A model generated the notes under the pieces. The model had not been told where the DNA came from. It saw only the letters and a program-made list of their open reading frames with translations, and searched no databases. Below are positions 9,872-20,521 of a stretch of 59,909 nt of DNA, in pieces. Source of the stretch: an uncultured Thermoguttaceae bacterium (GTDB lineage Bacteria; Planctomycetota; Planctomycetia; Pirellulales; Thermoguttaceae); contig CALKER010000022.1 of NCBI GenBank assembly GCA_938084835.1, positions 1 through 59,909 of the forward strand, in the 5' to 3' direction. A program made the translations under genes and the position numbers. Position 1 is the first letter of the stretch, and each line of letters opens with the position of its first letter.

Positions 9872-11410
9872 TTAACTGGAGAAAGATGGATCGAAGCCCT
9901 CGGGATTGTTGTCGAGCTGCAACACGACACTTTTAGGAGGGGCGAGCATTTCCCAGATTGGCCGAATCACCCTCCGATTAAGTTGGATAATCGAGCCCGT
10001 GGTTGCCACCAAAAGTGCCACAACAAGGATCGCGTTAAACACCCAGCGGCGCCAACCCCGGCCCACAGCATCGCCGATATAGGAACGCGAATTGTTGAGG
10101 ATAAGGAACATCAAATAAGCAATAGGCAGCATAGTAAACGCGATTGCCGAGGCGACGATGGGAAACCAAATGACACGATTAATGTTGAAAACGACACCCA
10201 TCACACCGATGGCTGGCGTCAGCGTAAACAAACGGTATCGCGCGGGTGTGTATTCTAGCCGCAGCATTTCGCACATGGTAAACCCGCACACGACCATATG
10301 AGCACTGATCGCCCCGCAGCACATTCCTAAAAGCCCCAGGTCGAAGACGATACGGCCGAGCCGAGCACCCATCACCTGCGACAACGATTTCGAGGCTTCA
10401 AGTGGCGACATCCCCGATTTGACAAATTCTTCTTCAGGCCTGTAGACACCCGACACTGTCATTGCGAGGATGATTAGCGATGTTACCAAAATGAATGGGA
10501 TAAACATGGACATTGCCAGATCCCACTTGGCTAAGGTTTTATGGGTAGGTCCCCAACCCTTCGCCAAAAGGGAATATCCGTAAACGAAGGTCATGTTGAT
10601 TCCCACGGCAGCCCCAAGCATTCCCAAGACCAGAGTGAGCGAGTCGCGGTTTTCGGGCTTGAGGCCTTCAGTGGCCGATACCGTCGGAATCCCATACCAG
10701 CCGGTAAACCCGCGGAGGACTTCGAGCCAATCTACCTTATGGATGTTAATCACTACCACAATGCCAAAGGAGATGATTATTAGCGCGATGACTGCGCGCA
10801 GGAACCATTCGTACAATTTAATCCCCCGTGCGTGGCTGCCGTAGTTCCACGTGGTGAAAATGTTAATTCCGAGGATGAGTAAGCCCGTACACCAGCTAAC
10901 GATCACCCCAAGGGTCGTAAGCTGGACGGTGTCACCAACTCGGACCTCTGTCTCCGCCCCACTCACAAAGGCTACCAGGTCTCGCATTGCACCCCCCGCA
11001 AGTGTGTACTGGGGAAAGTGCCAAATTATCGACGCCACGATGGCCCCTAAAGCCCATAGAAACACAAGCGGCCACCCCACATGCTTGGCAAAGCCGGAAT
11101 AGGGCCGTTCCTGGGTGGTGAGAACTATGTTGGCCAGCGCCGCCATCATGCACACCCCCAAGAACATCGCCGCAGGCTGAACCCATAGAAGCTTGTACCC
11201 GAAGGATGCCCCTGCGATGACCGATGCCGAGGCACTTCCCGCTCCCAAAGTCATGGCGCTTTGGAGTAGCCCTGGACCCGTCTTCTTCAGGTAGCCAAAG
11301 AATCGTTCCCAAAAAGGTTTCGCCTCCAAGGCCCGAAGTTCTTCCATTTCCCTTTGGAGTCGTTCCGGGTCCCACTTCGCCGTCATCGGTAGGCCTTTGG
11401 AGGTGGACAT
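9872..11410 (-). CDS. NRAMP-like transporter with substituted metal-site motifs
   Basis: A 512-residue inner-membrane protein with about eleven helices and a clear NRAMP framework: GPGLL at residues 45-49 and FGYKLLWV at 70-77 frame helix 1. The start is ATG at 11410, preceded by AGGAG. NRAMP proteins bind Mn2+ or Fe2+ through DPGN in helix 1 and MPH in helix 6. Counting back from FGY, the DPGN position reads GAGS (residues 56-59), and the helix 6 position reads GINM (about 270-273). So the family is clear, but divalent-metal transport is doubtful; another cation or solute is possible. It is monocistronic as far as I can see. Confidence 0.78.
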   Translation of the reverse strand: MSTSKGLPMTAKWDPERLQREMEELRALEAKPFWERFFGYLKKTGPGLLQSAMTLGAGSASASVIAGASFGYKLLWVQPAAMFLGVCMMAALANIVLTTQERPYSGFAKHVGWPLVFLWALGAIVASIIWHFPQYTLAGGAMRDLVAFVSGAETEVRVGDTVQLTTLGVIVSWCTGLLILGINIFTTWNYGSHARGIKLYEWFLRAVIALIIISFGIVVVINIHKVDWLEVLRGFTGWYGIPTVSATEGLKPENRDSLTLVLGMLGAAVGINMTFVYGYSLLAKGWGPTHKTLAKWDLAMSMFIPFILVTSLIILAMTVSGVYRPEEEFVKSGMSPLEASKSLSQVMGARLGRIVFDLGLLGMCCGAISAHMVVCGFTMCEMLRLEYTPARYRLFTLTPAIGVMGVVFNINRVIWFPIVASAIAFTMLPIAYLMFLILNNSRSYIGDAVGRGWRRWVFNAILVVALLVATTGSIIQLNRRVIRPIWEMLAPPKSVVLQLDNNPEGFDPSFSS

Positions 11411-11949
11411 GAATTTGTCTCCTATAACTCAAAAAGGCGACAGGCGCCGAATCCTCGTGCCACGCTTTGCTTCCCGAATCTTCGCTTATCTTAAGCTGCT
11501 TGGTTGGCGAACTTCATTTGCAATCAGGCTCAGAACCTGCACAATCAAGCTTAGACCCTGCTTGGTTGATCGCTCAACAAACTCTTCTGAGGCGAAAACA
11601 TTGCCACGGGAGACGTTTTTCGCCCCCTCTGGTCTCAAGCTCGAGAAAGGCTCCCCATCTAAAGTCGGAGGCGATAGCTTCCCGGGCCGAGGCTTCCCAA
11701 TTCTGTCCTCTCCCGGTTTTTACGAATGGCCCAAAGGGCAAATCACCACAGTCGGCGGTGAACTTGGAACACAGGTCGAACACTTCCACCGGCTTTTTGA
11801 GATCCCCATTTTAGATTCCCGATTAGCTTTCAGCAAATCGAGTTTGCAAAGGAAGTCACAACCACTTGGCGGCCGAATTCTCCTTATCATTCAGCCCTTG
11901 CCTGCAGTATTTTCCCGCAAGGACTTGGAGGTGCATGCACGGTGGGAAA
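11411..11949. other. Gene-free gap with short degenerate repeats
   Basis: A 208-residue plus-strand frame spans this gap but overlaps both flanking genes and has no family character. Two imperfect 20-base copies, beginning at 11521 and 11542 (CAATCAGGCTCAGAACCTGC type), lie in tandem, and CTGCTTGGTTG occurs twice nearby. No function is evident. Confidence 0.4.
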
Positions 11950-12999
11950 TCAGTGCCAGCCTTTTTCGGTCAACCACCGTTCAGCATCAAGGGCGGCCAT
12001 ACAACCTAAGCCTGCTGCGGTGACGGCTTGACGATAATTTTTGTCGGCCACGTCGCCGGCTGCAAACACTCCCTCCACACTTGTGTACGTGCGGAACGGT
12101 TTGACATAGCGGACGTAACCATCTTCAGTGAGTTCTATTTGACCTTGCAAAAAGGCGGTATTCGGCGTGTGGCCGATGGCCAAAAATACCCCGGCGACTT
12201 CTAAATCTACTGAGGGTTCACCCACAGTACTGGCCAGACGTATACCTGTCACTCCTTGTTCGTCATTTCCCAAAATTTCCTCGACCACACGATTCCAAAG
12301 GATCTCGATTTTTGGGTTGGCCATCGCGCGTGCTGCCATGATTCGGGAGGCCCGAAGTTTGTCACGACGATGAACCATGTATACTTTGGAAGCAAAACGT
12401 GTCAAATAGGTGGCCTCCTCCACGGCACTGTCGCCGCCACCGATCACCGCTACGGGTCGATTTCGGAATCGCGGTAACGCACCGTCACAAATGGCGCAAG
12501 CGCTGACCCCTCGATTTTTAAATTTCTCCTCGCTGGGTAAACCAAGATAATTGGCACGGGCACCGGTAGCTATAATCACTGCCAAAGCCTGGTACTGCTG
12601 CCCGTCAGAGGCGTGAAGGACAAAAGGGTGCTGCGAAAAGTCGACGGCAACGATATCCTCCGTGATCACCCGAGTTCCAAAGTTCTTGGCCTGTTGACGC
12701 ATCAATTCCATTAAGGCAGGACCGGTGATGCCCTGTTGTCCGTCCTGAGGCAAGCTGGCATAGACCTCCGGGGCAAGAGCGCTCCTCAGGTACTGGGATA
12801 GGTCCCCGCGAGGAAAGCCGGGATAGTTTTCGATCTCTGTGGTCAATGCGAGCTGGCCCAAAGGCAAGGACCCTTTTTGAGCGTTGGTTTCCGAAATCGC
12901 TCCCTCGAACACCAAGGGATTTAAAGCTGCTCGAGCGGCGTAAATGGCCGCTGTCCATGCGGCAGGACCGCTTCCGATGATAATCAACTTCTCTACCAT
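11950..12999 (-). CDS. trxB: Thioredoxin reductase
   Basis: A 349-residue flavoprotein that uses NADPH to reduce thioredoxin. The N-terminal FAD motif [13 protein letters not shown] (residues 6-18), the redox-active CAIC (Cys168, Cys171, in [11 protein letters not shown]), the NADPH motif [10 protein letters not shown] near residue 186 and the C-terminal FAD motif FAAGDV near residue 314 are all in place and in order. It is about 30 residues longer than the E. coli enzyme owing to insertions before residue 95. It is single, with no thioredoxin gene beside it. Confidence 0.95.
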   Translation of the reverse strand: MVEKLIIIGSGPAAWTAAIYAARAALNPLVFEGAISETNAQKGSLPLGQLALTTEIENYPGFPRGDLSQYLRSALAPEVYASLPQDGQQGITGPALMELMRQQAKNFGTRVITEDIVAVDFSQHPFVLHASDGQQYQALAVIIATGARANYLGLPSEEKFKNRGVSACAICDGALPRFRNRPVAVIGGGDSAVEEATYLTRFASKVYMVHRRDKLRASRIMAARAMANPKIEILWNRVVEEILGNDEQGVTGIRLASTVGEPSVDLEVAGVFLAIGHTPNTAFLQGQIELTEDGYVRYVKPFRTYTSVEGVFAAGDVADKNYRQAVTAAGLGCMAALDAERWLTEKGWH

Positions 13000-14171
13000 C
13001 TCCGACCTTTCAAACTGTGGATTTGCCTAACGAAAGTTCATTTCCTTCTCACTTTTCCGCTGCCTTTAAGAAGTGAACGCTTAGTGTTTTCTCTTCCGCG
13101 GGAGGGAATTTCGCACCTTTTTGCGCATACCACTTTTAGGCCAACTCACTCTCGGGATGCTTCAGAGCCCCTGAGGCACTTGGGCCTATTGCTTGCCAAA
13201 CCGACCTTTCATTCGAGGCGTGGGAACCGCGGATATCTGGGTTTTACAGCCTCGCTGCTTGGTATTTCCAGTGGGTGGTAGCTTGGGGGCTCGTCCAGGC
13301 GACATCAGTTCGGAATGATGGGTTCAGTTTCAGGTTTAATACTCCGGACCTGCACAATTTGAATACTCCGCGCCACACAAATATAGGGCATAAAATCTTG
13401 GGCATATTTTGGCTTTTGTGCCCGCACCGACGTCAATTCGGTGGGCCGGATGGCCATGAATGCTCAGGCAAAATGGCCACGGGTGAGTCTCTTAGTTTCT
13501 CGTAATCACGACCTCAGTCAAGCGGGTCCCCCGACCCTCCCGCTAGCCATGGGGTTGGGCGAAAGCACCTGGGCAATTAGGGGTAGGGGACAGAAAGGCT
13601 TGCGGCGTTTTTGCGTGCTATCACGCTGCCGAAGAGGAATAAATGTTCCGGAAATTTGTGAAAACCCATCGGAGAAGAAAGCACAGAACTACCGGGCTCG
13701 TGCCGTTAGGCTGTGCGGTCGAAGCCGCGGGGAATAAATTCCCCCCTTAATGTCCCAGCTCTCACTACCCGGAGATTGTCTGACTTTCACACCGTGAAGA
13801 AGCTCCTATGACGTGAGACAGAAGCTCTTGTGAAAAGAAGAAACGTGTGAGCAGTAAAATATCAGGGATTTTCTAGTGTTTGAATCTGTTCGGCCCCTCC
13901 GGTCAACATTGGGACTGGTGGTGAGCTAATAGACGGAGCCGGGTGGTTAATCCACCCGGCTCCAGTGTGAGCTGCCTTCCTAAAAACTTCTAACGATTTT
14001 TACGTTCGGGCTGCCTGAGGCGCCTTCGCTGTCAGGAGGTTGCGGAAGCGGTGCGGGTCCAACCCTGTTACTTAATTCGGCAAACCCTAAGATCGAAGGG
14101 GCTCAACGGTGCCGGTCCAAGCCGTGTGAAGCTCAGCTGTCAGCTTAGGCAGGCCGATCTGTTTCGTTGGG
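13000..14171. other. 1.2-kb gene-free gap
   Basis: Short frames here are not protein-like. The only structured element I see is the perfect hairpin at 13935-13963, listed separately. The gap carries the trxB promoter on one side and the 3' region of the BBP7 gene on the other. Confidence 0.5.
13935..13963 (-). terminator. Perfect 12-bp hairpin downstream of the BBP7 gene
   Basis: GGAGCCGGGTGG (13935-13946) pairs perfectly with CCACCCGGCTCC (13952-13963) around a TTAAT loop. It lies about 210 bases beyond the stop of the minus-strand BBP7 gene. There is no T-tract on either side, so it may be a stabilising 3' hairpin or a factor-dependent terminator rather than an intrinsic one. GTGAGCT occurs on both flanks (13921 and 13965). 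Confidence 0.4.
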
Positions 14172-15290
14172 TTAGAATCGGAATTCGATCCGACCGACTA
14201 GTCCGTCGAAGGTCATAAAGTCCCCCATGCCGACGTAGGAGTTTGTCTGAACAGCCTGAATATATTCCGGGACAGTTATTGGATTGTGCCAGCCGCTGAA
14301 TAAGTAACCAGCAGTTAGCCGAACCGTTTCGCTCTGGTTTTGCCATCCGAGGCCGATCTCCAGGTCTAACATGGAAACCACGCGGCCAGCTTTCCACGAG
14401 GTCTCAACCAACCGTTGACCGAGGTTATTGTCTTGACGATATCCGCACCGGAATTCCCCCACTGTGAAGCTCGCTGCACTCCGGGCATATATTAGCCAAC
14501 AACGAGTCGTATCGAACCATTCCCCTTCAAGTCCCACGCGAATGCCGCCGCCATTGTAGTTGACATCCGTGGCTACCTCGTCTCGACCGGTGGCTACGAA
14601 GAAGCTTCGCAGCTCTTGACTGAGGCCGACGTATCTGGCCCCTACCACGAGGTCCAATTGATGAAATGGTCCGAAATTCAGCACGCGCACCCAATCGACG
14701 TCAAAGAGCTCGATGTCCAGCAAGTACCGTGCCCCGGCATCGAGGAATTGCCGGTCGGCCAAGCTTAGTTCTGGATGTGTGATCATGGGCCACATCACCC
14801 GCGGCGGATTGGTGGAACCCCAGGCGTTGGTGGTGGCCTCTAGCCAAGTGAAAGTGCTCCGCAGTTTGCTACACTCGCTTAGTTGGAAAGTGCTCCCCAA
14901 ACGAAAGCCTGGATCATACCCGAAGTCGGCTAGAACGGTGGGGCCGTTTTGAACGGGCACTCGGCCAAAATCGATCGGACCATCGGCCGGCACGGCGATG
15001 GCCACCTCTTGGTTGCGTGGGCTGAGATAAATTATGTCTGCAAAGAAACTCCACGTGGGTACTTGGGGTTGGCACAATAGCCCCGGACCTGCGGAAGTGG
15101 TGCCCAAGTTTAAAGCATTGCCGCCGGCTGGGGGTGCCGCTGGCTCAAAACCTGCCAAGTGAGCTGCCGGCGCAAAGAAATAACCGGGGGGCGCCGCACC
15201 TCCCGGAGGTCCGGACATCTGCGCTAAGGCGGAAGTCCCAATCAACAAGACTGCGAGAGTTATGGGCACTGAAAAGATTCCGCGTCTCAT
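14172..15290 (-). CDS. BBP7-family outer-membrane beta-barrel protein
   Basis: A longer frame begins at 15386, but ATG at 15290 has AAGGGG six bases upstream and opens a standard signal peptide (MRRGIFSVPITLAVLLIGTS), so I start there, giving 372 residues. After a Pro/Gly-rich stretch come alternating hydrophobic/aromatic strands (for example WSFFADIIYLSPRN and ARYLLDIELFDVDWVRVL), ending in an aromatic-terminated strand, VGRIEFRF, typical of barrel proteins recognised by the BAM machinery. BBP7-type proteins are numerous in Planctomycetes and their role is unknown; an outer-membrane porin-like or structural role is the usual inference. Confidence 0.82.
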   Translation of the reverse strand: MRRGIFSVPITLAVLLIGTSALAQMSGPPGGAAPPGYFFAPAAHLAGFEPAAPPAGGNALNLGTTSAGPGLLCQPQVPTWSFFADIIYLSPRNQEVAIAVPADGPIDFGRVPVQNGPTVLADFGYDPGFRLGSTFQLSECSKLRSTFTWLEATTNAWGSTNPPRVMWPMITHPELSLADRQFLDAGARYLLDIELFDVDWVRVLNFGPFHQLDLVVGARYVGLSQELRSFFVATGRDEVATDVNYNGGGIRVGLEGEWFDTTRCWLIYARSAASFTVGEFRCGYRQDNNLGQRLVETSWKAGRVVSMLDLEIGLGWQNQSETVRLTAGYLFSGWHNPITVPEYIQAVQTNSYVGMGDFMTFDGLVGRIEFRF

Positions 15291-16199
15291 TTTCGACCCC
15301 TTGCGATCATTGCTGAAATCTTTTTCCAACTTTTGTGGCGTACCTCGCGGAGGGTTTACCCTACCGGCGCCCCTATTGCGGATCACGGGGCACGAAGGTG
15401 TTCATCGTCTCTTTAAGCAAAACGGAGCCATCAGCCTGCGAAAAATGGCTGCACGCTAGGTTTTCCTTGGTCCAACTGGTATTCACCATCAATCCTGATC
15501 GACCAAGGTGGCGGGAAAGCAGCATAAAAAGGGATTTCCTCGGAAAAGCTTGCCTAATTTGCCTCGTCATTGGCAAATGGATGCATCTGTTGAATGAGGT
15601 ACCCGATAAGGTGGATGAGCCTCCGTATGGGTTCGATGAGCACTTGGGTCACAGTCGCACAAAGCCCGCTTGTGGGTAGCGATAATTCTTACGTCTTCTC
15701 ACCCTTCTTTCGCTTGTTTGTTGGCTGAGGTAGCCGACTTTGCGACACGCAGGCTCCTGAGACTGGGTTGTCAATAGCCCTGGCGAGATTAGTCCTAGTC
15801 GCGGAAGTATCTCCGCGCGAAAAAAAATGCGCGTTTTTTTCCGAGATGGAGAGTGTATCTGACGCTCCGAGTCGGGAGCGATTTCGGGTGACAGCACTAT
15901 GTCGACCTGGTATCATAGCTGAGTAAAAGTTGCTAAATTGCAACGACTGAGGCACCGGCTTGAGAGAGCTTCCTCCAGCCAGGGGACTCAAAGCTTTCAA
16001 CGCGGAATTCCATCTCGAGAGCAAGACCCTCGCAGTTCCGGATGAGAACCTGACTCTGTGGTGATGATCCATCCCGTGCCAGCGCAAGGGACGCGACTGA
16101 CATCAAGGCTCGCACCTCCATCGGGTGTGTGCCGCAACAACGGTCTCCGTGGATTATAGAAACCCAAACGCCACTTTAAAGAGGAGTCTCGGCGAGGAA
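15291..16199. other. Gene-free divergent region
   Basis: It lies between two divergently transcribed genes. Apart from a terminator-like structure at 15800-15840, I see nothing coding. Confidence 0.45.
15800..15840 (+). terminator. Terminator-like double hairpin with T-tract
   Basis: CGCGGA (15800-15805) can pair with TCCGCG (15812-15817). Alternatively CGCGC (15814-15818) pairs with GCGCG (15829-15833) around an A-rich loop, followed by seven T residues (15834-15840). The two stems share bases and exclude each other, as in an attenuator. No plus-strand gene precedes it, so it may end an unrecognised short transcript, or be chance. Confidence 0.3.
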
Positions 16200-17183
16200 A
16201 TGAACGGCATCTTGTCGCGACGTCGGTTTTTAGGCTCCGCGCTGTGTGGATTAAGCGGGGGATTTTGGGGCCAGAGTAGCTTTGCGGCGAACTGGCAATC
16301 TGCTGCCGAGGAGTCCGCCTGTTGTAGCCAGCCGCGATATCCGATCCGTCTTGGAGGGCCCATCTTTAAGCCGCCGGCGGATCCCGAAGAGCTGGCCATC
16401 CTCCATAGGAAAAGCGGTTATAGTGCCGCTTATTGCCCCTCGGTTCGGTTGGATGATCGCGAGCGTATCCGCGACATCGTCAACGCGTTTTCGAAACATC
16501 AGGTTGTTATCGCCGAGGTTGGAAGGTGGTGCAATTTAATGGATGCCGATCCTGGCAAAAGGAAGGCCAATTTCGACTCGGTGTGTGAGGGGCTTGCGTT
16601 GGCCGATGAACTTGGAGCGCTTTGTTGTGTCAACATCGCCGGGTCTTTCAATGAGAAGGTCTGGTTCGGCCCTCATCCCAAAAATATCTCTCAAGAGTTT
16701 TTCGACCTGGCCGTCGAAAATGCCCGGCGCATCATCGATAGTGTACAACCCAAGAGGGCAAAGTTTTGTTATGAAATGATGGGATGGACTTTACCGGACA
16801 GCCCGGATAGCTATCGGGAAATGCTCCTTGCCGTGGATAGGCCAGCATTTGCGGTGCATTTAGATCCGTGCAATCTCGTGAATAGTCCCCGGCGCTTCTA
16901 CGAAAATGCCGCGCTCATTGACGAGTGCTTCGATAAGCTCGGTCCTTGGATCGTCAGCTGTCACGCCAAGGATGTGGCTTGGGAAGTGGAAATGCAGATC
17001 CATTTTCGCGAAGTGATTATCGGGACCGGGCAGTTGGATTACCGCCGATACCTTACGCGGCTATCCCAGCTCCCTCAGCAACCTCCTCTTATGATGGAGC
17101 ATTTGGCGGGACCTGAGGAATACGCACAATCGAGGGAGTACATCCAGGCTGTAGGTCAGGAAATTGGCGTAACCTTCCTGTAA
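16200..17183 (+). CDS. Exported sugar phosphate isomerase/epimerase-like TIM-barrel protein
   Basis: Start at ATG 16200, following GAGG, rather than the longer frame from 16125. The N-terminus MNGILSRRRFLGSALCGLSG is a twin-arginine-type signal with the RRRFLG core, so it should be exported folded. The rest (about 300 residues) follows the AP-endonuclease-2/xylose-isomerase-like TIM barrel: SAAYCPSVRL and EVGRWCNLM strands, a mid-barrel KFCYEMMGW carrying a metal-binding Glu, VHLDPCN, and CHAKDV with the metal-ligating His. Such proteins isomerise or epimerise sugars or cyclitols; the substrate is unknown. Exported versions are common in planctomycetes. Confidence 0.82.
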   Translation: MNGILSRRRFLGSALCGLSGGFWGQSSFAANWQSAAEESACCSQPRYPIRLGGPIFKPPADPEELAILHRKSGYSAAYCPSVRLDDRERIRDIVNAFSKHQVVIAEVGRWCNLMDADPGKRKANFDSVCEGLALADELGALCCVNIAGSFNEKVWFGPHPKNISQEFFDLAVENARRIIDSVQPKRAKFCYEMMGWTLPDSPDSYREMLLAVDRPAFAVHLDPCNLVNSPRRFYENAALIDECFDKLGPWIVSCHAKDVAWEVEMQIHFREVIIGTGQLDYRRYLTRLSQLPQQPPLMMEHLAGPEEYAQSREYIQAVGQEIGVTFL

Positions 17184-17584
17184 GTGGCTTGACGAGGGAG
17201 AGAACGTCTGGCAATGTTGTGCCTTCACCCCGAAGGAAACGGTGGCGCTTGGTGAGCTCCTTCTTCGCTCGTGGGCCGAAGGGAAACGTGAGGTAACCGA
17301 AAAAGCCGGCGACCTGTTAGGGATGATTGGGTGGGAGGGAGTGTCACCGGGGCCGATAGCCCAAATACTTCGGGTACCGCTTGGGAATCTCCGGAAGGGG
17401 TGCTACGTAGGACTCGTAAGGGTAACTGGTGGCAGGGGGTTGTGATCAAACGTAGAGTTCCACTGCATGGGTTCGAGCAATCGACAGCCTCTGCTATCAT
17501 TCCGGTACGAAGAACGTTCGAATGATCGGGGAAAAACAGTGGGCCGAATTGTAGCCGCAGATGCTTAGGGGAGGCATTATAAAG
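17184..17584. other. Gene-free gap
   Basis: It holds the promoter region for the next plus-strand gene. No other element was recognised. Confidence 0.4.
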
Positions 17585-19054
17585 GTGCGAATCGGTAGCA
17601 CATGGTCACTCGTTGCGATCTCAGCTAGAGCGGTTTTCCTCGTTTTTACCCTACTGGCGATGGGAATTTCCTGCGGCAGGGCAAGTTGCGGAAATGGAGC
17701 TTCTTCTGAGACCTTGCAGTCTTTAGGAAATCTGCGGGGCCTTGAAGCTGGTTCACCCTGGGTGCCCGACACAATCGTGTCCGCGGCAGGACTTGAGGCG
17801 CCGCCTGGGCCACAGGCAGCGACATATGAAGTGGGCCTTGTGGCCTCCCCGGAACCAGGCTGGCCGCAATGGCGTGGAAAACGCCGGGACGGCGTAAGCG
17901 ATGAGGTTGGGCTGTTACCTTCGTGGCCGGAAGCGGGTCCGAAATTACTTTGGGCTGTTTCCGGCTTGGGACGTGGTTGGGCTTCCCCCATTGTGGTGAA
18001 CGATCGGGTATTTGTTCCCGGTGACGTTGGCGATGACCTGGTGATTTTTGCCTTTGATACTTGGGGCAAGCTGCAGTGGAAAGCAGTCAATGGACGAGCT
18101 TGGTTAGGGTCATATCCTGGCTCGCGAGCGAGCTGTGCTTTTTCTGAAGGGCGCCTTTATCATGCCAACGCTCACGGGCGCGTTGCTTGTTTCGATGCGG
18201 CTACCGGTGAAGAGTTATGGGCAGTTGACATCCGGAAAACATTCGGAAGTCGGGAAATCCCTTGGGGATTAAGTGAGTGTCTTCTTGTGTGCGACAATCG
18301 CGTTTTTGTGACGCCGGGCGGAGAGCGTGCCCTGATGGCAGCTTTGGACAAGAACACAGGGGAGGTTCTTTGGACGGCACCCCCAATTTCCGCGGATGAC
18401 TTCGTATCGCATGGTTCGCCCATCCTGTTTCGGTGGGGCGGGCGACTAGTGGTGGCCAATTGCTCCGCTGCTCATGGCTTTGGCGTGGATGCGCTAACCG
18501 GGGAACTTCTTTGGGCAGTCCCGCTACGCAACCAGTACGATACCAACGTGGCTACGCCCATTTACGGTGATGGACGCATCTTTTATGTTACTCCGTACAC
18601 ACAACTCGGCCGGCAGTACCGGCTTACTGGTCAGGATGGAAAAATTCGTGCAGACCTTGTGTGGACTCATCCCGTGGACACTGTTACCGGTTCTGGAGTG
18701 TTGGTCGAAGGGACTTTATGGATTGGGGGATATCGCCGGCCCAAGTGGTGGTTTGCCATCGATTGGAATACGGGCCAAACCGTCTCCGAGACGAAAAGGC
18801 TCACCACAGGCGCGGCAATCTTTGCCGAGGGGCGATTGTATGTTTTAGACGAGACAGGCAGAGTTGCGCTGATTGACACCTCCAGCCGACAGTTTGATAT
18901 CCGGGGGATGTTTCAGCTGCCAGTGGGCACAGTCCGCGACGCGTGGGCCCATCCGGTTATTTGCGACGGCAGGCTTTATCTCCGCCATCATGATATGATG
19001 TGGTGTTACGACATTCGCGCAGCCGAGAAATTGCTCGAAGACTCCTCGCGGTAA
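17585..19054 (+). CDS. Secreted PQQ-type beta-propeller protein
   Basis: A GTG at 17585 lies ten bases after AGGGGAGG and opens a hydrophobic signal segment, so I prefer it to the ATG at 17561; 489 residues. The body begins with WPQWRGKRRDGVSDE, the usual opening of planctomycete PQQ-like propellers, followed by repeated blades with G-x-x-x-WxxxV patterns (for example DAATGEELWAVDI, NTGEVLWTAPP, DALTGELLWAVPL, DWNTGQTVS). It is probably periplasmic or surface-located and acts as a scaffold or an oxidoreductase-related propeller. No catalytic Asp/Glu set typical of true quinoprotein dehydrogenases is obvious. Confidence 0.85.
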   Translation: MRIGSTWSLVAISARAVFLVFTLLAMGISCGRASCGNGASSETLQSLGNLRGLEAGSPWVPDTIVSAAGLEAPPGPQAATYEVGLVASPEPGWPQWRGKRRDGVSDEVGLLPSWPEAGPKLLWAVSGLGRGWASPIVVNDRVFVPGDVGDDLVIFAFDTWGKLQWKAVNGRAWLGSYPGSRASCAFSEGRLYHANAHGRVACFDAATGEELWAVDIRKTFGSREIPWGLSECLLVCDNRVFVTPGGERALMAALDKNTGEVLWTAPPISADDFVSHGSPILFRWGGRLVVANCSAAHGFGVDALTGELLWAVPLRNQYDTNVATPIYGDGRIFYVTPYTQLGRQYRLTGQDGKIRADLVWTHPVDTVTGSGVLVEGTLWIGGYRRPKWWFAIDWNTGQTVSETKRLTTGAAIFAEGRLYVLDETGRVALIDTSSRQFDIRGMFQLPVGTVRDAWAHPVICDGRLYLRHHDMMWCYDIRAAEKLLEDSSR

Positions 19055-20521
19055 CGGGGTGTTCTCGGTCGTTTTGATACCTGAGGTCTGGGCGCTTGTC
19101 ACGGGCCTGCTCAGGATAGTCTCTAATGATATGCCCTTGTTTCCTAGGTTAGGTTTGGGTGACAGGGAGGGGAACGGGCTTCTCAGGGGCCCGGGTAAGC
19201 CCTCGGTGCGAGTGCAACACGGTATGTCACCAGTAGGGGATCCACCTACACATCCACCGGAGGAAGTACGGTTTTTGACCTATTCCGTATGGGTTCCTCA
19301 AGTGCCCCAACCGGGCAGCTAAACTAACCGCATTCAGAGCCCCCTCAGTCCCCAAGTACACCCAACGGCTATGGGGGGCAGAGATATCGCTTTGTGCTAT
19401 CCCGAAAGATATCGTGAAGGAGGTCATCGTTAAGTTTTAGTACATTCAAGCCGGTCATTATTAGCTTCAAAATGGGAAATTAATCCGTTTTAAGGGGGCT
19501 TTCGATCAAAAGATCAGTTGGCGGCTGCCAGCTTCGGTTGACTCACCCCTGTGCGATTAGTCAGTGGGTCGACAAAGGTTTCTATTGCTTTTGAGCGCTT
19601 TGACGCGAAATGGCAAGAACGACAGAGGTGAAGCACCCCGCGATTTCGCTGTAATGCTCCCGAGTAGGAAAAGTTACTGTGTTCATTCAATAAATATGCT
19701 TTCAGTGGTGTTGGCGGTGTCGTGTGATTACTTGGTTTGATGCTGTCGCGCGGAATCCAATAAGATGTGATACATGTATGAAGTCGTCATACGGCCATAA
19801 AGCTTGGGATATCCCCAGGGGGAAATTTGGCCCACTGCCGCGTGAAAAATTGACGGTTGCTAAATTTGCGGGGGCTAAGCCCCTGGCGGGGTTTAAGGGC
19901 CATTGGGCGGCGCGTAATTGGAATTTTTCGGGATCGTGACGAAAATTTTAGGTCGCAACTAAGATTTTGTTGGAAATCCTCAGGCAAAACGGCAAATTCG
20001 CCAGGCAAAACGGTGCATAACTCCAGGGGTTGCTTTGGTGTCGGCGTTGTGAAATACGACGAAAGCGTCTAGAATGGGGCCTCCGGCTCGAAGCCAAGCC
20101 CTTTTAGTGGCGATCGTGCGTTGGGGGTAGGGCTCTCGGAGGTGGCCCGCCAGGCATGGGAAGGGCTTAATAGGTCGCAGCACATGGTGAGCGTTTTAAT
20201 TGAATAAGAAGGGCAAAATAGGCTGGGGTGTTTGTTTTATCGGAGGAAAGCGGCAAGTTTAGGTGATGTTTTGTGCGCATTTCCGTGTGGACAGTGTCTG
20301 GTGCGATGCCGGACATTCGGCCGAGATAACGTTGCGGGATTACCCCTCCGAGTGCCGGCATGGGGGTGTTTTCAGGACCACTCGGGGGGTGTAGGAAATT
20401 GACTGAAGAGATGGCGTTTCGGAATGGTGGTTTTTGGAGACTTTGCGTTCGCGGGAATGTATTTCGCGGACGCAACTTTTCCACCTATAACATGGCTTTA
20501 GATTAGAGGTGTGATTGACAA
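19055..20521. other. 1.5-kb gene-free region before rpmF
   Basis: Several short frames exist but none is protein-like. AGGCAAAACGG occurs twice in quick succession near 19981 and 20002. A DUF177 (YceD) gene often precedes rpmF in bacteria, but I see none here. The promoter of the rpmF-fab genes presumably lies in the last 150 bases. Confidence 0.45.

Noticed and set aside
11397..12023. 208-codon plus-strand frame between the transporter and trxB
   Set aside because: It overlaps both real genes, has no ribosome site and no family-like residues.
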